DNA of 64,000 nt from Amycolatopsis mongoliensis (lineage in GTDB: Bacteria; Actinomycetota; Actinomycetes; Mycobacteriales; Pseudonocardiaceae), in NCBI RefSeq assembly GCF_030285665.1, contig NZ_CP127295.1, positions 1,550,001 to 1,614,000 on the forward strand. The letters run 5' to 3'. Below, piece after piece: positions 37,824-46,611 of this stretch. The position numbers and the translations under genes were made by a program. Each line of letters begins with the position of its first letter. Position 1 is the stretch's first letter. The notes below the pieces were generated by a model. That model was not told the origin of the DNA and did not search any database. It saw only the letters and a list, made by a program, of their open reading frames with translations.

Positions 37824-38369
37824 ATGGCTGTGAACTGGACGAAGGAACTGACCGAACAGCTCGACTTCCACTGGCGGGTGCACACGCGCCCGAAGCTCGA
37901 GGGCCTCACCGACGAGGAGTACCTGTGGGAGCCGGTCGCGGGCTGCTGGACCGTGCGCCCGCGGAAGTCCGACGACGAACCCGGCACGGGCCCGTTCACC
38001 ATCGACTTCGCCTACCCCGAGCCGGTACCGCCGCCGGTGACGACGATCGCGTGGCGGCTCAACCACGTCCTCGTCGGCGTGCTGGGCATGCGCTCGGCGT
38101 CCCACTTCGGCGGCCCGGCGATGACGTACGGCGACTACCCGTACCCGGGGACGGCCGCCGAGGCGCTGGCCCTGCTGGACGAGTACTACGCCCGGTGGAT
38201 CGAGGGGGTGAAGTCGCTCGACGAGGAAGCGCTCGCGCGGCCGTGCGGGCCGGCGGAGGGCCCGTACGCGCAGGAGTCGATGGCGACGCTGGTGCTGCAC
38301 ATCAGCCGGGAGATGATCCACCACTGCGCCGAGGTCCTGCTGCTGCGCGACCTCTACCGCAACCGCTGA
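37824..38369 (+). CDS. DinB-like family protein
   Basis: 181 residues with the DinB four-helix metal-site pattern: N-terminal helix [33 protein letters not shown], a middle His in [15 protein letters not shown] and the C-terminal pair [23 protein letters not shown]. In actinobacteria these are often thiol (mycothiol)-dependent transferases. Substrate unknown. Confidence 0.88.
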   Translation: MAVNWTKELTEQLDFHWRVHTRPKLEGLTDEEYLWEPVAGCWTVRPRKSDDEPGTGPFTIDFAYPEPVPPPVTTIAWRLNHVLVGVLGMRSASHFGGPAMTYGDYPYPGTAAEALALLDEYYARWIEGVKSLDEEALARPCGPAEGPYAQESMATLVLHISREMIHHCAEVLLLRDLYRNR

Positions 38370-38467
38370 CCGAAGATCCTTGTAACACCGAGTCACCACC
38401 GGCCCGATTCACCCAGCATCGAGGGCGGCTCCGACCGGGGGCCCGCCGCCGCCGAGGGGACTCGCGC

Positions 38468-38938
38468 ATGCTGTACCGACTCCGCCCGCCCGGCCGTGTG
38501 ACCTGGTGTGACGTGCCCGGGTACGCGGTCTGCCGCGCCGACGACCAGCCGCCGCCCGACTGGGAACGGCTGTCGTGGGTGCCCGCCGAAACGCGCGCGT
38601 TCAGCAACGACCTGCTGCGGATCGCCGTCCGGCTCGGCGTGCGGTCGGGCAGCGGGATCGTCCTCGACGCCCGGCACACCGACGACCTGGGCCGGGCGGA
38701 CCAGCTGCGCTGCGACCGGATCGCCGCCGCCCAGGCCCGGGCCGAACTGCGCAGCGGCGCGGGTGGGCAGCCGGTGGGGGTGCTCGGCCCGGACACCCGG
38801 TGGGAAGACCGGGAGTGGGAGCGCATCGAGGAAACGGCTCGCCGAGCCGAAGCGGATCTCGCCGAGATCCTCGCGCTGCCCGTGCAGCCGCACCTGGTCG
38901 CGCACTGGCGGCAGCTCGGCGGCCGGTACCCGGACTGA
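38468..38938 (+). CDS. Conserved hypothetical protein
   Basis: 156 residues; mixed alpha/beta with an aromatic N-terminus (MLYRLRPPGRVTWCDVPGYAVC) and a helical C-terminus (REWERIEETARRAEADLAEILALPV). No motif or membrane segment; family not recognised. Its stop is followed by a strong palindrome. Confidence 0.65.
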   Translation: MLYRLRPPGRVTWCDVPGYAVCRADDQPPPDWERLSWVPAETRAFSNDLLRIAVRLGVRSGSGIVLDARHTDDLGRADQLRCDRIAAAQARAELRSGAGGQPVGVLGPDTRWEDREWERIEETARRAEADLAEILALPVQPHLVAHWRQLGGRYPD

Positions 38939-38947
38939 AAACCAACC

Positions 38948-38993
38948 GTCGTGAGTGAGAAACAGTGTTCTAACCCTGTTTCTCACTCACGAC
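38948..38993. terminator. 18-bp palindrome acting as shared terminator
   Basis: Perfect 18-bp arms (GTCGTGAGTGAGAAACAG and complement, 38948-38965 and 38976-38993) with a ten-base loop. The right arm is inside the last codons of the rhomboid gene (VVSEKQG), so the element terminates the plus-strand gene and overlaps coding sequence of the minus-strand gene. Confidence 0.75.
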
Positions 38994-39578
38994 CGGGCGC
39001 GGCAGGAGCAGGAAGCCGAGCGCCATCCCGAGCAGGCACGGGAGGCCGTGGTTGTCGTGGACGACCGTGTCGGCCACGGACAGCACCGGCGCCGCGAACG
39101 CCATGATCCGGAACTGCACCGGCAGCACCACGCCGTAGCGGCGGGACGCCACCGTGACCACCACCGCCAGCGCGCCGATCAGGCCCACCACGCACATCGA
39201 GTTGCCCGCGCCGACCGGGTTGAGCCAGACGTAGCTCATGAACTGGCCGAACAGGCCGCAGCCGAAGTAGATCAGCAGCCACCGCGCGTGGCCGAACACG
39301 CGCTCCGCGAGCGTGCCGAACACGGCCAGCCAGACCAGGTTCGAGACCAGGCCGAACGTCCAGCCGTCCTGGAAGAACATGCCCGTCACCAGGCGGTACC
39401 ACTCGCCGGCGTCGATGCGGGCCGCGTCGCGGACGACCGCGTCGTAGAGCGGCGGGTGGACCAGCTGCGCGATCCCGCACGCCAGCGTCACCAGGAACAC
39501 CGAGGCCGTGACGAGCGGGAGCCGCGGCCCGGTCGCGAGGGCCCCGAACGGGTTGCGGGATGCGGTGCGCGTGGTCAT
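38970..39578 (-). CDS. Rhomboid family intramembrane serine protease
   Basis: 202 residues with six hydrophobic segments. The family hallmarks are present: active-site Ser in GAGNSMCVVGLIGAL (GxSx), and a later His in VVHDNHGLPCLLGMALGFL. An oxyanion-type region WLLIYFGCGLFGQ is also seen. Cleaves membrane-embedded substrates; target unknown. Confidence 0.85.
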   Translation of the reverse strand: MTTRTASRNPFGALATGPRLPLVTASVFLVTLACGIAQLVHPPLYDAVVRDAARIDAGEWYRLVTGMFFQDGWTFGLVSNLVWLAVFGTLAERVFGHARWLLIYFGCGLFGQFMSYVWLNPVGAGNSMCVVGLIGALAVVVTVASRRYGVVLPVQFRIMAFAAPVLSVADTVVHDNHGLPCLLGMALGFLLLPRPVVSEKQG

Positions 39579-39652
39579 GGACGAAAATCTAGGCGCGACA
39601 GCGCCGCCGCACCCCCGACGTTTGTCACGTTCCGCCCAGGAAAGGCCCTTGC

Positions 39653-40687
39653 ATGCGAGCGACAGTGATCTACGGTGCCGGCGACGTCCGGGTCGAGACG
39701 GTTCCCGACCCGAAGCTGCGGGAGCCGACCGACGTCGTCCTGCGGGTCGTGCGGTCCTGCATCTGCGGCAGTGACCTCTGGCCGTACGCCGACATGAAGC
39801 CCAGTGAGCGCGGGCGCCGGATCGGGCACGAGTTCCTCGGCGTCGTCGAGGAGACCGGTGCCGACGTCACGACCGTCAAGAAGGGCGACCTCGCCGTCGC
39901 GCCGTTCGTCTGGTCCGACAACACCTGCGAGTTCTGCCGCGAAGGCCTCCAGACGTCCTGCCTGCACGGCGGGGGCTGGGGTGCGAAGGACGTCGACGGC
40001 GGCCAGGGCGAGGCCGTGCGCGTGCCGCAGGCCGACGGGACCCTCGTCAAGCTCCCGCACACCGAGGACGACGACCTGCTCGCGTCGCTGCTGACGCTGT
40101 CGGACGTCTTCTCCACCGGCCACCACGCCGCGGTGAAGGCGCGCGTGAGCGAAGGCCAGAACGTCACCGTCATCGGCGATGGGGCCGTCGGGCTCTCCGC
40201 CGTCCTCGCGGCGAAGCGCCTCGGCGCCGACCGGGTCGTCCTCATGGGCCGCCACCGGGCGCGGACCGACCTCGGCCGCGAGTTCGGCGCGACCGACGTC
40301 GTCGCCGAGCGGGGCGAAGAGGGTGTCGAGAAGGTGCGCGAGCTGACGAACGGCCGGGGGACGCACGCCGTCCTCGAGTGCGTCGGCACGAAGGGCGCCT
40401 TCGAGATGGGGCTCGGGGCCGTGCGCGCGGGCGGCGCGGTCAGCCGCGTCGGCCTGCCGCAGTACGAGGACGGGCCGATCGGCGTGGGCGTGTTCCGCCG
40501 CAACGTCACCGTCACCGGCGGGGTCGCCCCGGCGCGGCACTACATCCCGGAGCTGCTGCCGGACGTCCTCGAGGGCAAGTACCGGCCCGGCCGGGTCTTC
40601 GACCGGACCATCGACGTCGAGGGCGTGCCGGACGGCTACCGCGCCATGGCGGACCGCGAGGTGCTGAAGGTGCTCATCAAGCCGTGA
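39653..40687 (+). CDS. Zinc-dependent alcohol dehydrogenase (MDR family)
   Basis: 344 residues. Catalytic zinc ligands in CICGSDLWPY and GHEFLG; structural-zinc-like cysteines in NTCEFCREGLQTSC; NAD(P) Rossmann motif VIGDGAVGLSAVLAAKRLGA. MDR oxidoreductase with unknown substrate. 55 bp upstream of the aldehyde dehydrogenase, so the pair may oxidise an alcohol to an acid. Confidence 0.93.
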   Translation: MRATVIYGAGDVRVETVPDPKLREPTDVVLRVVRSCICGSDLWPYADMKPSERGRRIGHEFLGVVEETGADVTTVKKGDLAVAPFVWSDNTCEFCREGLQTSCLHGGGWGAKDVDGGQGEAVRVPQADGTLVKLPHTEDDDLLASLLTLSDVFSTGHHAAVKARVSEGQNVTVIGDGAVGLSAVLAAKRLGADRVVLMGRHRARTDLGREFGATDVVAERGEEGVEKVRELTNGRGTHAVLECVGTKGAFEMGLGAVRAGGAVSRVGLPQYEDGPIGVGVFRRNVTVTGGVAPARHYIPELLPDVLEGKYRPGRVFDRTIDVEGVPDGYRAMADREVLKVLIKP

Positions 40688-40742
40688 CCCGTCCGGGTGG
40701 GGGTCCCCCGGCTGGACACCTCCCCGGATTACGTTGGTACGC

Positions 40743-42188
40743 ATGGACATGATCACCCCCGAGCCGCGCCCCGCCTGGATCGCCGGCCGCCCGGAGCCGG
40801 GCGCCACCACCTTCGTCGTGCACCACCCGTACGACGGCAGCGAGGTCGCCACGGTCGCCGTGCCCGGGCCGGAGCAGGTCGAGCGCGCGGTCAGCGCCGC
40901 GGTTTCGGTCGCCAAGGAGCTCCGCAGCTCCCCCGCGCACGTCCGTGCCGGCGCGCTCGACCACGTCTCGCGTGTGCTCGCCGGGCGCGCCGAGGAGATC
41001 GCCGAGGTGATCACGGCCGAGAACGGCAAGCCGCTCAAGTGGGCCGAGGCCGAGGTCAAGCGCGCGGTGTCGGTGTTCCGCATCGCCGCCGAGGAGGCCC
41101 GCCGGTTCACCGGCGACGTCCAGCGGCTCGACACGGACGCGGCGGGCGAGGCCCGGCTGGCGCTGACCCGCCGCGTGCCACGGGGGCCGGTGCTCGGCAT
41201 CGCGCCGTTCAACTTCCCGCTCAACCTGGTGGCCCACAAGGTCGCGCCGTCGCTCGCGATCGGCGCGCCGATCATCGTCAAGCCGGCCCCGCGGACGCCG
41301 TTGTCGGCGCTGATCCTCGGCGAGATCCTGGCCGAGACGGACCTGCCGGAGGGGTCGTTCTCCGTGCTGCCGCTGGGAAACGAGGAGACGAAGGCGCTCG
41401 TCGCCGACCCGCGGCTGCCCGTCGTGTCGTTCACCGGCTCGGGTCCGGTCGGCTGGTCGCTCAAGGACGCCGCGCCGCGCAAGCACGTCGTGCTGGAGCT
41501 CGGCGGCAACGCGGCGGCCGTCGTGCTGCGCGACTGGCCCGACCCGGAAGGCGCCGCGCACCGCATCGCCACCTTCGGCAACTACCAGGCGGGGCAGTCG
41601 TGCATCGCCGTGCAGCGCGTGATCGTGGACTCGGCGGTCGCGGACGAGTTCGTGCCCGCGCTGGTGGAGGCCGTCGAATCGCAGCGGACGGGCGACCCGT
41701 ACGACCGCAACACCGACGTCGGCCCGGTGGTCGACGAAGCCGCCGCCGAGCGGATCGTGGCTTGGGTCGACGAAGCGGTGAAGGCGGGCGCGAAGCTGCT
41801 CACCGGCGGCACCCGCGACGGCGCGACCGTGGCTCCGACCCTGCTCACCGACGTCCCGCCGGACACGAAGGCCTGGGCCGAGGAGATCTTCGGCCCGGTG
41901 CTCGCGGTGTCCGTTGTGGACGGTGTGGACGAGGCCTTCCGGTCGGTCAACGAATCCGCGTACGGCCTGCAGGCCGGCGTCTTCACCACCGACGTCCAGC
42001 TCGCGTTCCACGCGTCGGCGGAGCTGGAGGTCGGCGGCGTGATCATCGGCGACGTCCCGTCCTACCGCGCCGACCAGATGCCCTACGGCGGCGTCAAGGG
42101 CTCCGGCGTCGGCCGCGAAGGCGTGCTGGCCGCCATGCACGACCTGACCGAAGAGCGCGTCACGGTCTTCACCGGCATCGACCTCTAG
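40743..42188 (+). CDS. NAD(P)-dependent aldehyde dehydrogenase
   Basis: 481 residues. ALDH signatures: PFNFPLNLVAHKVAPSLAIG, SFTGSGPVGWSLKD, the Glu motif LELGGNAAAVV and the catalytic Cys in NYQAGQSCIAVQRVIV; C-terminal IFGPVLAVSVVDG. Start ambiguous between ATG 40743 and ATG 40749. Probably co-transcribed with the upstream alcohol dehydrogenase; its stop overlaps the convergent gene by four bases. Confidence 0.93.
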   Translation: MDMITPEPRPAWIAGRPEPGATTFVVHHPYDGSEVATVAVPGPEQVERAVSAAVSVAKELRSSPAHVRAGALDHVSRVLAGRAEEIAEVITAENGKPLKWAEAEVKRAVSVFRIAAEEARRFTGDVQRLDTDAAGEARLALTRRVPRGPVLGIAPFNFPLNLVAHKVAPSLAIGAPIIVKPAPRTPLSALILGEILAETDLPEGSFSVLPLGNEETKALVADPRLPVVSFTGSGPVGWSLKDAAPRKHVVLELGGNAAAVVLRDWPDPEGAAHRIATFGNYQAGQSCIAVQRVIVDSAVADEFVPALVEAVESQRTGDPYDRNTDVGPVVDEAAAERIVAWVDEAVKAGAKLLTGGTRDGATVAPTLLTDVPPDTKAWAEEIFGPVLAVSVVDGVDEAFRSVNESAYGLQAGVFTTDVQLAFHASAELEVGGVIIGDVPSYRADQMPYGGVKGSGVGREGVLAAMHDLTEERVTVFTGIDL

Positions 42189-43699
42189 GCGACGACGGCC
42201 TGCCCGAACCGGAAGACGTTGTAGGGGTCGTACTTCTTCGCGACGTCCTGCAGCCGCTTGGCGTTGTCGCCGTAGTAGGCGGCCTTCCAGTCGGGCAGGG
42301 CCGGGTCGATGTAGTTGACGTACCCGCCGCCCGCGCCGGCCGCCGCGAGCCCCGCGACGACGTCGGCGACCGAATCCGCGACCTTCGCCCGGGTCTTCGC
42401 CGTCGCGGGCGCGTAGATCTGCACGCTGGCCAGCGCGTCGCGGTGCCAGAACGCTGTCGCGTCCTTCGCCGGCTCGCCGACCTTCCCGCCGAGGCCGTCG
42501 ATGAGCAGGTCCATCCCCGCCCGGCCGTCGGCGAGGGCGACGACCTTCGCCGGGTCGACCGGGCTCGTGATGATCCGCGACGACGCGACGAACGACTGCC
42601 GGGCCGAACTGCCGGAGAAGTAGTTCATCGCGCCGAGGTAGTCGAGGGCCTTCACCGTGCGCTGGGTCGGCCGCGCGCCGGCGTTGGCGGTGAGGTTGTT
42701 CAGCAGCGTGTTCAGCCCGGAGGGCGGCCCGACGTAGCAGCCGCCGACGCGGCACTGGACCGGCGAGCCCCCGGAGAGCACGATGTTCGCCCACAGCTCC
42801 GGCGGCATCGCGGCGATCCACTGCTGCCACGCACCGAGCACGCCGGCCGCGGAACCGGCCGGGAAGTGCAGCGAGAACACCGTCAGGTTCGGCGCCGGAT
42901 CGGTGTCGAAGGTGAACTCGGTGACGATGCCGAAGTTGCCGCCGCCCCCGCCGCGCAGTGCCCAGAACAGGTCCGGCTCGGAGCTCGCGGACGCCGTCAC
43001 CAGCTTGCCGTCGGCCGTGACGACCTGCGCGGAGCTCAGGTGGTCACACGTCAGGCCGTACTTGCGGGCGAGCACGCCGATGCCGCCGCCGAGGGTCAGC
43101 CCGGCGATCCCGACCGTCGGGCAGGAGCCCGCGGGCAACGCACGCCCGGCTTGCGCCAGCCCGGCGTAGACGTCCTTCAGCTTCGCGCCGGCGCCGATCA
43201 CGGCCTGGGTGCCCTGGACGTCCACTTTGTTCAGCGCGGACACGTCGACGACGAGCCCGCTCTCGGGGACCGAGTAGCCGGCGTAGCAGTGGCCGCCGCT
43301 GCGCGCGGCGAGCGTCACCCGCCCCGCGGCACCCTGGACGCAGGTCTGCACGTCCTGGGCGCTCTTCGCCGTGGCCACGGCGATCGGGTTGTTGCCGTCG
43401 AAGAGCGGGTTGAAGGCGCGCTTGGCGGTGGCGTAGCCGTCGCCGCCCGGGCGCACCAGGCCGCCGGCCAGCTTGGCGCGCAGGTCGTCCCAGTTCGGCG
43501 GTCCGGTGGGCGGCCGGGAGACCGACGGCGAGGACGTGGTCGGCGGCGGCTCGCTCGTCGAAGCGGCGGGCGTCGTGGGACCGCCCGGCCCGCAGGCGGC
43601 GGCGACGGCGCCGGCCGCCGAGACGCCCGCGACGCGGAGGAACGTCCTTCGGTCCAGGTGGTCGTGGACGTGCGGCTGTCCGCCGGGTCGCCCGGTCAC
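42185..43699 (-). CDS. Tat-exported FAD-binding (BBE-like) oxidoreductase
   Basis: 504 residues from a GTG. The twin-arginine signal DRRTFLRVAGVSAAGAVAAACG suggests Tat export and possible lipid modification at the Cys. FAD_binding_4 domain (VTLAARSGGHCYAGYSVPESG) with His and a nearby Cys (CPTVGIAGLTLGGGIGVLARKYGL), the positions used for bicovalent FAD attachment in the berberine-bridge family. C-terminal BBE segment YVNYIDPALPDWKAAYYGDNAKRL. Substrate unknown (often sugars or aromatics). Confidence 0.92.
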   Translation of the reverse strand: MTGRPGGQPHVHDHLDRRTFLRVAGVSAAGAVAAACGPGGPTTPAASTSEPPPTTSSPSVSRPPTGPPNWDDLRAKLAGGLVRPGGDGYATAKRAFNPLFDGNNPIAVATAKSAQDVQTCVQGAAGRVTLAARSGGHCYAGYSVPESGLVVDVSALNKVDVQGTQAVIGAGAKLKDVYAGLAQAGRALPAGSCPTVGIAGLTLGGGIGVLARKYGLTCDHLSSAQVVTADGKLVTASASSEPDLFWALRGGGGGNFGIVTEFTFDTDPAPNLTVFSLHFPAGSAAGVLGAWQQWIAAMPPELWANIVLSGGSPVQCRVGGCYVGPPSGLNTLLNNLTANAGARPTQRTVKALDYLGAMNYFSGSSARQSFVASSRIITSPVDPAKVVALADGRAGMDLLIDGLGGKVGEPAKDATAFWHRDALASVQIYAPATAKTRAKVADSVADVVAGLAAAGAGGGYVNYIDPALPDWKAAYYGDNAKRLQDVAKKYDPYNVFRFGQAVVA

Positions 43700-43818
43700 C
43701 GGGCCGGCCTGCTCACGCTGTCCACATCGGACTCCTCGCTGCCGGGGAGGCCCAGTTTAGGGCCGGACCGGGGGTGTCCGCGCCCCTGATCGGTACACGG
43801 AGGACGGTCGTGGTCAGT

Positions 43819-44529
43819 TCACGACCAGGCCGGGATCCGCGGCACGTCGCCGTCGAGGCTCTCGCCGTCGGAGCGCCCGCTCAGCCAGGCCAGGAGCTGC
43901 CCGCTCGTGCCGGTGACCGTGGCGCCCGGGGCGGCGCCCATCGTCCACGCGAAGTCGCCGGCCACCAGGCGAAGTGCGGGGAGGTGCGCACTCCGGGAGG
44001 TGATCGCGTGCTGGACGACGTCCTCGGCGAGCGGGCCGAGCAGGCCCAGGACGCGGTCGAGGTCGTAGCCCCGGTCGAGGTCGGCGAGGTGGATGGTCAG
44101 CTCCGACACCCGCATCCGCGCGACGACGGCCCCGCTGACGGGCGCGCCCTGCCGGTTGCGGGCCTCCCGCGCCCAGGCGTCGTCCGGCAGGCCGGCGGCG
44201 TACTCCTCGAAGCGCGCCGCCGAAGCGACGAAGTCGGCGAGGATGTCGGCGGCCCCGCGCTGGGCCCCGGCCTCGATGTCGGTTTCGCGGGCCTCGGGGC
44301 TGGCGTACATCGGCGTCTCGGTGCCGGTGTTCGCCCAGATCAGGAGGTTGCGCAGCCCGTCGGCGTTCCGGGCGACGTGCGCCAGGACGTGGGCGCGCGA
44401 CCACCCGGGCAGCGCACTGGGCGCGCGCAGTTCGGGTTCGCCGAGGCCACCGATGGCCCGCGTCCATTCGTCGTCGAGCTTCCGTACCCCGTCGAGCAGC
44501 GCGTGCGCCTTCTCGGATGCCGTCGTCAC
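43819..44529 (-). CDS. Mycothiol-dependent maleylpyruvate isomerase family protein
   Basis: 236 residues; DinB-like helical domain with LPGWSRAHVLAHVARNADGLRNLL (metal His), MRVSELTIHLADLDRGYD and a C-terminal MDMPI domain (GATVTGTSGQLLAWLSGRSDG). Family members use mycothiol in isomerase or transferase reactions. Sits 10 bp past the choD stop on the same strand. Confidence 0.88.
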   Translation of the reverse strand: MTTASEKAHALLDGVRKLDDEWTRAIGGLGEPELRAPSALPGWSRAHVLAHVARNADGLRNLLIWANTGTETPMYASPEARETDIEAGAQRGAADILADFVASAARFEEYAAGLPDDAWAREARNRQGAPVSGAVVARMRVSELTIHLADLDRGYDLDRVLGLLGPLAEDVVQHAITSRSAHLPALRLVAGDFAWTMGAAPGATVTGTSGQLLAWLSGRSDGESLDGDVPRIPAWS

Positions 44530-44539
44530 GGCCCCGAGT

Positions 44540-46246
44540 CTAGGACCGCCGCAGTGCCGCCGGGGCGTCCGCCGGGACCGCGGGGTTCTTCGGTGCCACC
44601 GGCTCCAGCCGGACGTACGGCGACTCCTGCGCGGGCCGCAGATCCGCCTCGCCCTTGTTCGGCCAGAGCGAGAACGCCCGCTCGGCCTGGGCCGTGATCG
44701 TCAGCGACGGGTTCACGCCGAGGTTGGCCGAGATCGCCGCGCCGTCGACCACCGACAGACCCGGGTAGCCGAACACCCGGTGGTACGGGTCGATGACCCC
44801 CTCCTCGGCCGTCGCGCCGATCGGGACGCCGCCGATGAAGTGGGCGGTCAGCGGGATGTCGAAGATCTCACCCCACGTGCCGCCCGCGATGCCGCCGATG
44901 CGGTCCGCCGTGCGCTCGTTCGCCTCGTGGCCGGCCGGGATGAAGCTCGGGTTCGGCTCGCCGTGGCCCTGCTTCGACGTGTACTTGCGGCGCCCGAACA
45001 GACCGCGCTTGGTGTACGTCGTGATCGAGTTGTCGAGGCTCTGCATCACCAGCAGGATCACCGTGCGCTCGCTCCAGCGGTAGCCGTTGAGCAGCTTCGC
45101 CGCCTGGACCGGGTGCTTGAACATGAACGTGACGGCCTGCCGCCAGCGGGGCACCGGCGAGGCACCGTCGGTCGCGATCGTCTGCAGCAGGCTCATCGCG
45201 TTGCTGCCCTTGCCGTACCGCACCGGCTCGATGTGGGTGTTCTCGTCCGGGTGGATCGACGACGTGATCGCGACGCCGCGGCTGAAGTTCCGGCTCTCGT
45301 CGACCTCGGTGCGGGCCGCGCCGATGATCGCCTCGGAGTTCGTCCGGGTCAGCTCGCCGAGCCGGCGGGACAGCTTCGGCAGCGTGCCGGTGTCCTTCAG
45401 CTTGTGCAGCAGGTTCTGCGTGCCCCACGTGCCGGCGGCGAAGACGACCTTCTCGGCGGTGATCGTGGTCCGGAAGCGCTTCGACGTCGTCCCGGTCTTC
45501 TTCAGGTCGACCTCGTAGCCGCCGTCGACCGGCCGCACGGACGTCACCGTCGTCAGCGGGATGACCTGCGCGCCGTCCTGCTCCGCGAGGTAGAGGTAGT
45601 TCTTGACCAGCGTGTTCTTCGCGCCGACGCGGCAGCCGGTCATGCACGCGCCGCACTCGGTGCAGCCGGTGCGCGCGGGCCCGGCGCCCCCGAAGAACGG
45701 GTCCGCGGCCCGCTCCCCCGGCTTGCCGAAGTAGACGCCGACCGGCGTCGGGTGGAACGACTCGGCGACGCCCATGTCCTTCGCGACGTCGCGCATCACG
45801 ACGTCCGAGGGCGTGATCGTCGGGTTCGTGACCACGCCGAGCATCCGGCTCGCCTGGTCGTAGTGCGGCGCGAGCTCGGCTTCCCAGTCGGTGATGTGCG
45901 ACCACTGCCGGTCGGCGTAGAACGGCTTGAGCGGCCGGTACAGCGTGTTCGCGTAGACCAGCGACCCACCGCCGACGCCGGCGCCGGCCAGGACCATGAC
46001 GTCGTTGAGCATGTGGATGCGCTGGATCCCGTAGCAGCCGACCTGCGGCGCCCAGAGGTAGCGCTTGAAGTCCCACGACGTCTTCGCGAACTCGTCGTCG
46101 GCGAACCTTCGTCCCGCCTCGACGACGGCTACCCGGTAGCCCTTCTCCGTGAGCCGCAGCGCCGCCACGCTGCCGCCGAACCCCGACCCCACCACGACGA
46201 CGTCGTAGTCGGGGCCACCCGCACTGGTGGTGTTACTGGCAGTCAC
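44540..46246 (-). CDS. choD: ChoD-like GMC oxidoreductase (cholesterol oxidase family) with ferredoxin-like Cys motif
   Basis: 568 residues. FAD dinucleotide motif VVVGSGFGGSVAALRLTEKGYRVAVVEAG at the N-terminus, GAGVGGGSLVYANTLY and a C-terminal GMC region (VVDGAAISANLGVNPSLTITAQAERAFSLW). An insert carries CTECGACMTGCRVGAKNT (CxxCxxCxxxC), a pattern able to hold an iron-sulfur cluster. Matches mycobacterial ChoD in sequence style and in position near guaB3/guaB2; true cholesterol oxidase activity is uncertain. GTG start lacks a clear RBS. Confidence 0.88.
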   Translation of the reverse strand: MTASNTTSAGGPDYDVVVVGSGFGGSVAALRLTEKGYRVAVVEAGRRFADDEFAKTSWDFKRYLWAPQVGCYGIQRIHMLNDVMVLAGAGVGGGSLVYANTLYRPLKPFYADRQWSHITDWEAELAPHYDQASRMLGVVTNPTITPSDVVMRDVAKDMGVAESFHPTPVGVYFGKPGERAADPFFGGAGPARTGCTECGACMTGCRVGAKNTLVKNYLYLAEQDGAQVIPLTTVTSVRPVDGGYEVDLKKTGTTSKRFRTTITAEKVVFAAGTWGTQNLLHKLKDTGTLPKLSRRLGELTRTNSEAIIGAARTEVDESRNFSRGVAITSSIHPDENTHIEPVRYGKGSNAMSLLQTIATDGASPVPRWRQAVTFMFKHPVQAAKLLNGYRWSERTVILLVMQSLDNSITTYTKRGLFGRRKYTSKQGHGEPNPSFIPAGHEANERTADRIGGIAGGTWGEIFDIPLTAHFIGGVPIGATAEEGVIDPYHRVFGYPGLSVVDGAAISANLGVNPSLTITAQAERAFSLWPNKGEADLRPAQESPYVRLEPVAPKNPAVPADAPAALRRS

Positions 46247-46274
46247 ACCTTGAGCGTAACCCGGGCTTCCCGTC

Positions 46275-46303
46275 CTGACCAGAGGTAAGTTACTGACCAG
46301 TCA
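46275..46303. promoter_or_regulatory. Candidate repressor operator upstream of choD
   Basis: CTGACCAG occurs twice, 18 bp apart (46275-46282, 46293-46300). The second lies in the inverted repeat TTACTGACCAGTCA (46290-46303), the kind of 14-bp site bound by TetR-family regulators. Located 29-57 bp upstream of the choD start and in the divergent promoter region. No cognate regulator is in the window. Confidence 0.5.
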
Positions 46304-46410
46304 CCGTTCAGGCGCATCCCTGGTGGCTTCAGTGGGTATTCATCTAGTTGCTCGATGTTCACGTCGGCGATTCACCGTTCGGCGGGACACGATTTCCGGG
46401 AGGGACCAAA

Positions 46411-46611
46411 ATGGGCCCCCAGCAGCTCACCGGTTGGCACAAGTCGAGCCACAGCCACTTCGAGGAGAACGCCTGCGTCGAGATCGGCACCGCTCCGGGC
46501 ATCGTCGGGGTGCGGGACACCAAGCAGGCGGCGCTCGCCGCCCGCCCGGTGCTCGTCTACTCCGAAATCGCCTTCGGAGCGTTCCTCGCGTACGTCACCG
46601 GCGGACGGTGA
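46411..46611 (+). CDS. DUF397 domain protein
   Basis: 66 residues: LTGWHKSSHSHFEENACVEIG...VGVRDTKQ is the DUF397 core. ATG with GGGAGG 7 nt upstream. DUF397 genes usually sit beside an XRE-type regulator; none is next to this one, so it is an orphan. Its end overlaps the convergent guaB3 end by 17 bp. Confidence 0.88.
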   Translation: MGPQQLTGWHKSSHSHFEENACVEIGTAPGIVGVRDTKQAALAARPVLVYSEIAFGAFLAYVTGGR

